From Anthropogastromicrobium chipingensis_A (GTDB lineage: Bacteria; Bacillota; Clostridia; Lachnospirales; Lachnospiraceae): a DNA stretch of 5,920 bases. The notes beneath the pieces were generated by a model. The model did not search any database and was not told where the DNA came from. It saw only the letters and a program-made list of their open reading frames with translations. A program made the translations under genes and the position numbers. The stretch covers positions 1 to 5,920 of the forward strand of contig CAVCXB010000183.1 in the NCBI GenBank assembly GCA_963605535.1, given 5' to 3'. Positions 1 to 5,828 of this stretch are shown one piece after another; position 1 is the first letter of the stretch, and each line of letters starts with the position of its first letter.

Positions 1-404
1 TCTTCGTTCGTTACATGAAGCCGAACCAGTGCTCTGCGCAGCTTTGCCTCGGCAATTCTCTGCTCTTTATCGGAAAGATTCTTCTGATTCAAACGTTCCT
101 GGGCGCGCTCCTTCGCCTTCTTAGCGCGTTCCTCATCAATCTCTTCCTTCCACTCCCAAGTCGTCGCGGCCACCTGGCACTCACCGCCAAGCATCGAAAC
201 CATGCCGCCAATGCAAGCCGCATAGCGTTCATGGCCATCTGCAAGCGTCACATGTGCCTCGCCCATGCCGATTCCACTGCAATAATTGATATGGTTTGCG
301 CGAATCGCCACATCCCCATCAATCGTGCGCAGAAAGACCTGCGATGCCTGATCGTCAAACACTTTTCCGTCCAGCGTCACAATGCGCAAGTGGAATGTGT
401 TCAT
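1..404 (-). CDS. atpC: F1Fo ATP synthase subunit epsilon (partial, C-terminus cut by window edge)
   Basis: Epsilon is the small F1 subunit that binds gamma at the foot of the central stalk and can inhibit ATP hydrolysis through its C-terminal helices. Translating from ATG at 404-402 gives 134 uninterrupted codons (MNTFHLRIVT...LHVTNE) to the left edge with no stop. Because the family is usually about 130-140 residues, only a few codons are probably missing. Residues 1-85 form the beta-sandwich domain and 88-134 the charged two-helix domain (ERAKKAKERAQERL, then IAEAKLRRALVRL). IDEERA at 89-94 fits the I/LDxxRA motif known for ATP binding in some bacterial epsilon subunits. The usual G-x-x-PGHAP loop is replaced by GDVAIRANHIN (30-40). 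The start overlaps the atpD stop as ATGA, and an AGGAAAGGCAGG purine run (422-411) lies 6 nt upstream. Identity is firm from both sequence and position after atpD. Confidence 0.95.
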   Translation of the reverse strand, partial: MNTFHLRIVTLDGKVFDDQASQVFLRTIDGDVAIRANHINYCSGIGMGEAHVTLADGHERYAACIGGMVSMLGGECQVAATTWEWKEEIDEERAKKAKERAQERLNQKNLSDKEQRIAEAKLRRALVRLHVTNE

Positions 405-1804
405 ACAGTGCCTGCCTTTCCTGCCTTCTTAAATACATCGTCAATGGTACCTGCAAAGAGGAAGCAGCTCTCCGGAATATCGTCACACTCACCGTCAATG
501 ATCATACGGAAGCCGCGAATCGTCTCCTTAAGCGGAACATACTGTCCCGGCATACCGGTAAACTGCTCGGCAACGGAGAAGCTCTGTGACATGAAACGCT
601 GCACCTTACGCGCACGGTTTACTGCCAGCTTATCCTCCTCTGCCAGCTCATCCATACCCATGATGGCGATGATATCCTGTAACTCCTTATAACGCTGCAA
701 AATCTGCTGAACCGCTCTTGCGACCTCATAGTGCTCCTGGCCAACCATATCCGGTGTCAGAATACGGCTCGTGGACTCCAGCGGGTCTACAGCCGGGTAG
801 ATACCCTGGCTTGCGATATCACGAGAAAGAACCGTGGTCGCATCCAGATGGGTAAAGGTAGTAGCTGGAGCCGGGTCGGTCAAGTCATCCGCTGGCACGT
901 ATACGGCCTGAACGGAAGTGATGGAACCCTTCTTCGTGGAAGTGATTCGCTCCTGCAGCGCACCCATCTCAGACGCCAGTGTTGGCTGATAACCTACTGC
1001 GGACGGCATACGTCCAAGCAGCGCGGATACCTCGGAACCTGCCTGAGTAAAACGGAAAATATTATCAATGAATAACAGCACGTCCTGATTCTTCACATCA
1101 CGGAAATACTCCGCCATTGTAAGACCAGACAGTGCAACTCTCATACGTGCGCCCGGCGGCTCGTTCATCTGTCCATAAACTAAGGCTGTCTTTCCGATAA
1201 CGCCGCTCTCCTGCATCTCACCGTAAAGGTCATTTCCCTCACGGGTACGCTCACCTACTCCGGTAAATACGGATGTACCACCGTGAGCAGTTGCTACGTT
1301 GTGAATCAGCTCCATGATCAGTACGGTCTTTCCTACACCGGCACCGCCAAACAGACCGATCTTTCCACCCTTTGCGTATGGGCAGATCAAGTCAACAACC
1401 TTGATACCAGTCTCCAGAATCTCGGTGGTCGGCATCTGCTCCTCGTAGGATGGCGCCTGTCTGTGAATGCTCCAGCGCTCTGCATCTGTTGGAGCCGGCT
1501 TATTGTCTACCGGATCGCCCAGAAGGTTAAATACTCTTCCTAGGCACGCATCGCCGACTGGAACGCTGATCGGTGCGCCAGTGTCAACTGCGTCTGCACC
1601 ACGAACCATACCGTCGGTAGAGTTCATTGCAATGCAGCGCACAACATCGTCGCCGATCTGCTGGGCAACCTCTGCGACTACCTTGCTGCCCTGATTTTCA
1701 ATCTCAATGGCATGAAGCAGCTCCGGCAGTTCCCCCTCCTGGAAACGGATATCCAGGACAGGGCCCATTACCTGAACTACCTTGCCAACATGTCTCTCAC
1801 TCAT
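401..1804 (-). CDS. atpD: F1Fo ATP synthase subunit beta (catalytic)
   Basis: Beta is the catalytic F1 subunit that makes or hydrolyses ATP; three copies alternate with alpha in the soluble head. With the start chosen here the protein is 467 residues, normal for the family. Visible motifs are Walker A GGAGVGKT (153-160, K159), GERTREG (184-190) with catalytic Glu E185, PPGARMRV (216-223), Walker B LLFIDN with D247, the nucleotide-pocket Tyr Y336, the alpha/beta signature PAVDPLESTS (337-346) and a DELAEED version of the DELSEED gamma-contact loop (385-391). An in-frame ATG at 1819-1817 would add MKGEY and touch the atpG stop as TGATG. I prefer ATG 1804-1802 because an AAAGGTGA Shine-Dalgarno sits 4-5 nt before it and the protein then begins MSERHVGKVVQVMGPV, where beta subunits normally begin. 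The 3' end overlaps atpC by 4 nt. No motif residue is missing. Confidence 0.98.
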   Translation of the reverse strand: MSERHVGKVVQVMGPVLDIRFQEGELPELLHAIEIENQGSKVVAEVAQQIGDDVVRCIAMNSTDGMVRGADAVDTGAPISVPVGDACLGRVFNLLGDPVDNKPAPTDAERWSIHRQAPSYEEQMPTTEILETGIKVVDLICPYAKGGKIGLFGGAGVGKTVLIMELIHNVATAHGGTSVFTGVGERTREGNDLYGEMQESGVIGKTALVYGQMNEPPGARMRVALSGLTMAEYFRDVKNQDVLLFIDNIFRFTQAGSEVSALLGRMPSAVGYQPTLASEMGALQERITSTKKGSITSVQAVYVPADDLTDPAPATTFTHLDATTVLSRDIASQGIYPAVDPLESTSRILTPDMVGQEHYEVARAVQQILQRYKELQDIIAIMGMDELAEEDKLAVNRARKVQRFMSQSFSVAEQFTGMPGQYVPLKETIRGFRMIIDGECDDIPESCFLFAGTIDDVFKKAGKAGTV

Positions 1805-1808
1805 ATAT

Positions 1809-1816
1809 TCACCTTT
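1809..1816 (-). promoter_or_regulatory. Ribosome binding site deciding the atpD start
   Basis: AAAGGTGA reads on the minus strand from 1816 to 1809, four nucleotides before ATG 1804-1802. The longer candidate start at 1819 would place this site inside the coding sequence and has only a weak purine run (AGAGAG) upstream. The site therefore supports the shorter beta subunit. Confidence 0.75.
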
Positions 1817-1818
1817 CA

Positions 1819-2679
1819 TCAGCTCTCTGAGCCTGCAACAATCTCTGTAATCTCCTGCGTAATACCGGCCTGACGAACGCGGTTGTAGTGGAGGTTCAGC
1901 TTATCGATCATCTCCTGCGCATTCTTTGTCGCCGCATCCATCATCATTCGGCGGGATGCAAGCTCACTGGCTACGGATTCGCTCATAGCACCGTAGATCA
2001 GACCTGCCAGATACTCTGGCACGATGGCATTGAACACGGCCTCGCTGTTTGGCTCGTAGATGATCTGACGCTTCTTCGCCTCCGGTGCATCCTTCGGGCG
2101 AAGCGCCTTCATGTCCGGCAATGGAAGTAACGGGATAATCTTTGGTTCCTGTGTCATCATGTTTACAAAATTTGTATACACGATTGCCACATGGCCAAAA
2201 CCGCCCTCCTTAAAGCCGCGGCACACAAGATTTGCGATCTCGAAGCAGTCTGCAACCGAGATGTCGCCCGCCTCCGGAAATGCATCCGTAACGATCGGCA
2301 CCTTGCGGTTTGAAAAATGCTCCAGTGCCTTCTTTCCAATTGGAAGCACGCACGCCTCACGGCCTTCCATCTGCTCCTCTGCAAGGCGGAACAAGTTGTT
2401 GTTGTAGCCGCCCGCAAAGCCTCTGTCGCCCGCGATCACGATAAAGCACCAGTCTTCACTCTTTGGTGCCTTCGTGTAAATGGACATCATGTCGATATTT
2501 TCAGCTGCGATCTCTGCCAACGTGCCCTGCAATGCCTCAAAGTAAGGGCGGCTGTTGTCCGCACGCTCCTTTGCCTTGTGAAGTCTCGACGCCGCTACCA
2601 GCTCCATTGCCTTACAGATTTGCATCGTACTCTGTACGCTCTTGATTCTCAGTTTGATTGCTTTCTGATTTCCAGCCAT
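1819..2679 (-). CDS. atpG: F1Fo ATP synthase subunit gamma
   Basis: Gamma is the rotating shaft: its two long terminal helices form a coiled coil inside the alpha3beta3 head and its foot contacts epsilon and the c-ring. The 286-residue product has the expected length. The N-terminal helix carries the hallmark IKLRIKSVQSTMQICKAM and LVAASRLHKAK (about 8-37). The central Rossmann-like domain carries GDRGFAGGYN (84-93). The C-terminal helix carries ATKNAQEMIDKL and NRVRQAGITQEITEIVAG (250-283), close to the gamma signature, with Ser284 where the pattern usually has Ala. ATG 2679-2677 is preceded by AGGAGAG (2691-2685) at 5 nt. The gene begins 16 nt after atpA and its TGA lies 14 nt before the preferred atpD start, which suggests translational coupling. 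Confidence 0.97.
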   Translation of the reverse strand: MAGNQKAIKLRIKSVQSTMQICKAMELVAASRLHKAKERADNSRPYFEALQGTLAEIAAENIDMMSIYTKAPKSEDWCFIVIAGDRGFAGGYNNNLFRLAEEQMEGREACVLPIGKKALEHFSNRKVPIVTDAFPEAGDISVADCFEIANLVCRGFKEGGFGHVAIVYTNFVNMMTQEPKIIPLLPLPDMKALRPKDAPEAKKRQIIYEPNSEAVFNAIVPEYLAGLIYGAMSESVASELASRRMMMDAATKNAQEMIDKLNLHYNRVRQAGITQEITEIVAGSES

Positions 2680-2695
2680 ACAAACTCTCCTTTAT

Positions 2696-4210
2696 TTACT
2701 GTAAGAACTTCGCCTTGTAACTGTTAATGCAGCTCTCCAGCTGTGTCTTCGCCTCATCGTCTAATGCGCCAGTACGGCGGATGGTCTCCATCGCTGCCTT
2801 GCCGTCACGGTCGATATCAAGCTCATTGTTTAAGCCATCCTCAAACTCGTGAATGCGCTCTACCGGAACGTCTGCCAACAGATCGTTGACAACGGCGTAG
2901 ATAATCGCAACCTGCTTCTCAACTGGAAGTGGGGAATTCTGCGGCTGCTTTAAGATCTCCACGATACGCTCGCCCTTTGCCAGTCTCGCCTTGGTATCGG
3001 CATCCAGATCGGAACCAAACTGTGCGAAACTTTGCAGCTCGCGGTACTGAGAATAGATTAACTTCAGTGTTCCGGCAACCTTCTTCATCGCCTTAATCTG
3101 TGCGTTTCCACCAACTCGGGATACGGAAATACCAGGGTTTACAGCCGGACGGATACCAGAGTGGAACAGCTCCGTCTCAAGGAAAATCTGACCATCTGTG
3201 ATGGAAATAACGTTCGTTGGAATGTAAGCAGATACATCACCTGCCTGTGTCTCAATGATCGGAAGCGCAGTAAGAGAGCCGCCTCCGAGCTCATTTGACA
3301 GCTTGGATGCACGCTCAAGCAGACGAGAATGCAGGTAGAATACGTCGCCCGGATACGCCTCACGGCCCGGTGGACGACGAATCAGAAGGGAAAGTGCACG
3401 GTAAGACTCTGCGTGCTTACTAAGATCATCGTAAATGATCAGCACGTGACGGCCATTCTCCATGAAATACTCTCCCATACTGCAGCCCGAATATGGTGCA
3501 ATATACTTTAATGCATTGGCGTCTGATGCGGTTGCCGCTACGATGATGCTGTACTCCATCGCACCATTTTTCTCCAGCTCGGATACAATGGATGCAACAG
3601 AAGAACGCTTCTGTCCGATGGCAACGTAGATACAAATTACGCCTTTGCCCTTCTGGTTGATAATTGTATCAACGGCGATCGCAGTCTTACCAGTCTGACG
3701 GTCTCCGATGATTAACTCTCTTTGTCCTCTTCCGATTGGAATCATGGAATCGATTGCCTTGATTCCGGTCTGAAGCGGCTCCTTAACCGGCTGACGATCG
3801 CAAATACCCGGCGCCTTGCGCTCGATCGGGCGGTACTCGGTTGCCGAAATCGGTCCTTTGCCGTCAATCGGCTGTCCAAGTGCATCTACAACACGTCCAA
3901 GCAGTGCATCACCTACCGGCACAGACACTACCTTTCCGGTTCTCTTAACAGTCTGACCCTCGCTGATACCGTCATCCGATCCTAACAGTACGACGGATAC
4001 ACGGTTTTCCTCAAGGTTCTGAGCCAGACCATATGCACCGTTTTCAAATGCAAGCAGCTCACCTGCCATGCAGTTTGCCAGTCCGCTCGCACGCACAATG
4101 CCGTCGCCGACTGTCAAAACAGTGCCAATCTCACTTTGCTCCAATGCATTCGAATAATACTTAATCTGGCTTCGAATGACTTTGGAGATTTCTTCTGGTT
4201 TCAGATTCAT
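2696..4210 (-). CDS. atpA: F1Fo ATP synthase subunit alpha
   Basis: Alpha is the regulatory, non-catalytic nucleotide-binding subunit of the F1 head; it alternates with beta and supplies the arginine finger to the catalytic site. The product is 504 residues, full family length. The N-terminal segment MNLKPEEISKVIRSQI is the part that normally contacts delta. A beta-barrel domain spans about 25-95, followed by Walker A GDRQTGKT (169-176, K175), Walker B VLIIYDD (256-262), the signature PAVNPGISVS (355-364) and the arginine finger R365 in SVSRVGG. The C-terminal helical domain runs from about 375 to 504. ATG 4210-4208 has GAGGA (4222-4218) 7 nt upstream. The gene lies 45 nt after atpH and 16 nt before atpG. 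All key residues are present and no frameshift is visible. Confidence 0.98.
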   Translation of the reverse strand: MNLKPEEISKVIRSQIKYYSNALEQSEIGTVLTVGDGIVRASGLANCMAGELLAFENGAYGLAQNLEENRVSVVLLGSDDGISEGQTVKRTGKVVSVPVGDALLGRVVDALGQPIDGKGPISATEYRPIERKAPGICDRQPVKEPLQTGIKAIDSMIPIGRGQRELIIGDRQTGKTAIAVDTIINQKGKGVICIYVAIGQKRSSVASIVSELEKNGAMEYSIIVAATASDANALKYIAPYSGCSMGEYFMENGRHVLIIYDDLSKHAESYRALSLLIRRPPGREAYPGDVFYLHSRLLERASKLSNELGGGSLTALPIIETQAGDVSAYIPTNVISITDGQIFLETELFHSGIRPAVNPGISVSRVGGNAQIKAMKKVAGTLKLIYSQYRELQSFAQFGSDLDADTKARLAKGERIVEILKQPQNSPLPVEKQVAIIYAVVNDLLADVPVERIHEFEDGLNNELDIDRDGKAAMETIRRTGALDDEAKTQLESCINSYKAKFLQ

Positions 4211-4255
4211 TCGTTCGTCCTCACTTCTGCATATGCTTCTTTCTTTTCATAATGT

Positions 4256-4801
4256 TTACTGCTCCATCAGCTTATGCAGTCTCTCCAATCGGCTGCGGAC
4301 GCTTCCGTCCAGCTGCCGTCCTTCTATTTCTACTTTCATACCGCCCATAAGGCTTGGATCGGTCTTTGTGACCAGTATGATTTCCTTTTTCCAGACTTCC
4401 TCTAACTTTGCCTTGAGCGCTGCCTTTTGCTCCTTGCTCAGTGCAACAGCGCTGACAACGTGTGCCTCGGCAATGTTGTGATCCTTCTGGAATCGCTGCC
4501 TGTATTCTTCCTCACAGCCTGAAAACTCGGACAAAAGTTCCTCTTCACACAGGAGCTTCAAAAAATTCACAAGATACTCATCTGCCTGGACACCAAATGC
4601 TTTATCGATTAGCCCAAGCCTTGTTTTTCTCGGAATGGAAGGTTCCTGCAGCAGCCGGATGTAAGACGGATTTTCAGCAAACAGCGCCTTTACAATGCCA
4701 AGCTCGCTAAGCAGCTCCTTGCTGTATCCGCTCTGCGCCCTGTCTTTTTCAAGCGCTAACTCATACAGGCTGTCTCCATATAGCTTTCCGGTTTTTGTCA
4801 T
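4256..4801 (-). CDS. atpH: F1Fo ATP synthase subunit delta (OSCP homologue)
   Basis: Delta sits on top of the F1 head and ties it to the b-subunit stator, resisting rotation. The 181-residue product is normal length. The N-terminal helical bundle (about 1-105) begins GKLYGDSLYELALEKD, the usual Y-A/G-x-A/S-L-Y/F-E-x-A pattern. The C-terminal domain holds the family signature LMGGMKVEIEGRQLDGSVRS and continues RLERL (151-175). ATG 4801-4799 overlaps the atpF TGA as ATGA, and AGGTGAGG (4813-4806), inside the end of atpF, is the ribosome binding site. Stator partners b and delta are thus translationally coupled. As usual for delta, similarity is limited outside the signature, but context and signature together leave little doubt. 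Confidence 0.96.
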   Translation of the reverse strand: MTKTGKLYGDSLYELALEKDRAQSGYSKELLSELGIVKALFAENPSYIRLLQEPSIPRKTRLGLIDKAFGVQADEYLVNFLKLLCEEELLSEFSGCEEEYRQRFQKDHNIAEAHVVSAVALSKEQKAALKAKLEEVWKKEIILVTKTDPSLMGGMKVEIEGRQLDGSVRSRLERLHKLMEQ

Positions 4802-5304
4802 GATGCCTCACCTACATCTGAAATAAACTCATCAATCAATTTCTGATGATCTGCTTCCTTCACTTCCTTCTCGATGACCTTTCCGGCAATGGATACGGCG
4901 ATGTCACCGATCTCAGACTTCATCTGCTGGAATGCAGCGCTGCGCTCTTTAGCGATATCGGCAGATGCCTTCTCCTTGAGGGCAACAGCTTCCTTCTTCG
5001 CGTCAGCGACGATCGCCTCGCTCTTCTCAGTAGCCGTTTTCTGGGCATCGGCAATGATCTGTCTTGCCTCATCCTTCGCACCCGAAATGCTTGCCTCGTA
5101 CTGGTCGCGCATCGACTGAGCCTCTTCCTTAGCCTTTGTCGCATCTGCAATCTGAGAGTCCACCATCTGCTTTCTCTCCTCCACTACCTTATTAATACGG
5201 TCAAAAAGGAATTTCTTCATCAGAAAAACAGTCAGAAACAAATTACAGATCTGTGCAACGAATGTCCACGGCACAATTCCTACCAGTTCCTGTACTTCCT
5301 TCAT
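4798..5304 (-). CDS. atpF: F1Fo ATP synthase subunit b
   Basis: Subunit b is the peripheral stalk: one membrane helix near the N-terminus, then a long cytoplasmic helix that dimerises and reaches up to delta and alpha. The 168-residue product fits. A short N-terminal segment (1-8) is followed by a hydrophobic helix (about 9-29, GIVPWTFVAQICNLFLTVFL) and the basic KKFLF boundary (30-34). About 38-130 is a charged, Ala/Glu/Lys-rich coiled coil with no strong breaks. The C-terminal part (131-168, IGDIAVSIAGKVIEKEV) is the delta-binding region. An in-frame TGA lies two codons upstream of ATG 5304-5302, so no longer start is possible. The purine site AGGAAAGG (5324-5317) is rather far, 12 nt, from this ATG; a four-codon ORF starting at 5315 lies between them. 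The 3' end overlaps atpH by 4 nt. Confidence 0.96.
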   Translation of the reverse strand: MKEVQELVGIVPWTFVAQICNLFLTVFLMKKFLFDRINKVVEERKQMVDSQIADATKAKEEAQSMRDQYEASISGAKDEARQIIADAQKTATEKSEAIVADAKKEAVALKEKASADIAKERSAAFQQMKSEIGDIAVSIAGKVIEKEVKEADHQKLIDEFISDVGEAS

Positions 5305-5315
5305 GTGTCAACCAT
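5301..5315 (-). CDS. Possible four-codon upstream ORF (MVDT) overlapping the atpF start
   Basis: On the minus strand, ATG 5315-5313 opens a reading frame of M-V-D-T that stops at TGA 5303-5301. That stop overlaps the atpF initiation codon as ATGA, the same overlap used at the atpF/atpH and atpD/atpC junctions. The AGGA core of the upstream purine run (5324-5321) is 5 nt from this ATG, a better spacing than to the atpF ATG. This could act as a re-initiation leader, or be chance; short ORFs are common by chance. Confidence 0.25.
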   Translation of the reverse strand: MVDT

Positions 5316-5316
5316 G

Positions 5317-5324
5317 CCTTTCCT
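5317..5324 (-). promoter_or_regulatory. Probable ribosome binding region for atpF
   Basis: AGGAAAGG reads from 5324 to 5317. It is the only purine-rich Shine-Dalgarno-like stretch upstream of atpF. Spacing to the atpF ATG is 12 nt from its last base, longer than the usual 5-9. Its first base forms the end of the adjacent hairpin stem, so folding could limit access. Confidence 0.5.
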
Positions 5325-5360
5325 GAATTCTGGCCACGTTTCATTGGCTGACAGAATTCA
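5324..5360 (-). other. Imperfect hairpin in the atpE-atpF spacer
   Basis: On the minus strand TGAATTCTG (5360-5352) pairs perfectly with CAGAATTCA (5332-5324). Inside, after a 3-nt TCA bulge, GCCA (5348-5345) pairs with TGGC (5336-5333), leaving the loop ATGAAACG. That gives 13 base pairs in total. No U-tract follows, so it does not look like an intrinsic terminator. Its 3' foot meets the atpF ribosome binding region, so it could reduce atpF translation relative to atpE or protect the atpE 3' end after mRNA cleavage. Pairing is seen directly; function is inference. Confidence 0.6.
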
Positions 5361-5370
5361 AACTTCAATG

Positions 5371-5402
5371 CGTACATTTTGTACGTTTTTGTGTACGTTT
5401 TT
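5371..5402. repeat. CGTACA palindrome and 11-bp direct repeat in the atpE-atpF spacer
   Basis: CGTACA-TTT-TGTACG (5371-5385) is a perfect 6-bp inverted repeat with a 3-nt loop. TGTACGTTTTT occurs twice, at 5380-5390 and 5392-5402, a 12-bp period, so the second TGTACG could pair with the same CGTACA arm. On the transcribed strand this is an A-rich segment with ACGTAC cores just after the atpE stop. It may be a minor alternative RNA fold or a relic of slippage duplication. Confidence 0.6.
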
Positions 5403-5426
5403 TCTGATTTTTCTCTGCCTGGTCGA

Positions 5427-5705
5427 TTAACCTAAAAAGTTCATGAACATACCAGGTGCAACGAAGATCAGAAGAAGACCGGTAACAAAACCGTAAATAC
5501 CAGTGGTCTCTGCAACGGCACAACCAAGAAGCATGGTACTTGTAACATCACCCTTGCACTCTGGCTGACGTCCGATTGCCTCAAGTGCCTTTGCTACTGC
5601 GTTACCTTCACCAATACCAGGTCCAATACCTGCGATCAGGGAGCAGCCTGCACCGATTGCACAGCCTGCAAGAGCAATACCTTTAGCCAATACTGTAAAA
5701 TCCAT
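5427..5705 (-). CDS. atpE: F1Fo ATP synthase subunit c (rotor ring proteolipid)
   Basis: Subunit c is a hairpin of two membrane helices; a ring of copies carries H+ or Na+ and turns with gamma/epsilon. The product is 92 residues. Helix 1 (about 6-36) has the glycine-rich face IGAG...AGIGPGIGEG that packs the ring. The polar loop RQPECKGD (46-53) faces F1. Helix 2 (about 55-84) carries the essential carboxylate E66 in AVAETTGIYG. By alignment with the known Na+ site of Ilyobacter tartaricus c (Q32, V63, E65, S66, T67, Y70) the matching residues here are E33, V64, E66, T67, T68 and Y71. The polar network is mostly kept, but Gln is replaced by a second Glu. Four cysteines (15, 21, 50, 62) are present. 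ATG 5705-5703 follows a perfect AGGAGG at 8 nt, consistent with the high expression the ring requires. Confidence 0.98.
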   Translation of the reverse strand: MDFTVLAKGIALAGCAIGAGCSLIAGIGPGIGEGNAVAKALEAIGRQPECKGDVTSTMLLGCAVAETTGIYGFVTGLLLIFVAPGMFMNFLG

Positions 5706-5713
5706 TCTTTTTT

Positions 5714-5719
5714 CCTCCT
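5714..5719 (-). promoter_or_regulatory. Strong ribosome binding site for atpE
   Basis: A perfect AGGAGG reads from 5719 to 5714 and is followed by an A-rich spacer of 8 nt to the atpE ATG. It is the strongest Shine-Dalgarno match in the window, in keeping with c being needed in many copies per complex. Confidence 0.85.
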
Positions 5720-5728
5720 GTTAGCAGC

Positions 5729-5803
5729 ATTTTTGTGAATGCCATTTTTGTGAATACTATTTTTGCTTTCTGCATTTTTGCATTTTAACTTTTTTGCATT
5801 TTT
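5729..5803. repeat. Degenerate 15-bp tandem repeat in the atpB-atpE spacer
   Basis: Five consecutive 15-bp blocks begin at 5729, 5744, 5759, 5774 and 5789. The first four begin ATTTTTG on the plus strand, and the fifth is CTTTTTTGCATTTTT. The first two also share TGAAT, giving a perfect 13-bp repeat (CATTTTTGTGAAT at 5728-5740 and 5743-5755). In the mRNA this is an A-rich array of CAAAAAT/GCAAAAAT units with little G, ending just before the atpE ribosome binding site. It may be an unstructured loading region that helps atpE translation. The rest of the 123-nt spacer shows no gene that I can support. Confidence 0.75.
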
Positions 5804-5828
5804 GCTTTTTGAGCGATCGTCTTCTTTC

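Noticed and set aside
15..692. 225-codon plus-strand ORF opposite atpC and atpD
   Set aside because: It is an antisense shadow in the codon-aligned frame of atpC that runs on into atpD; the product resembles no family I know and the minus-strand genes fully explain the region.
4211..4255. Internal promoter in the atpH-atpA spacer
   Set aside because: The 45-nt spacer is A-rich on the minus strand, but I see no convincing -35/-10 pair; it is adequately explained as a leader with the atpA ribosome binding site.
5324..5360. The atpE-atpF hairpin as a Rho-independent terminator
   Set aside because: On the transcribed strand the stem is followed by AGGAAAGGCATGG rather than a U-tract, and five more genes of the same complex lie downstream.
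5371..5403. Plus-strand terminator formed by the CGTACA palindrome and T-run
   Set aside because: The stem is only 6 bp and no plus-strand gene ends here, so there is no transcript for it to stop.
5427..5705. An N-ATPase or V/A-type ATPase rather than an F-type enzyme
   Set aside because: The order a-c-b-delta-alpha-gamma-beta-epsilon with a separate delta and a two-helix c is the F-type arrangement; N-ATPase operons begin with beta and epsilon and lack delta.
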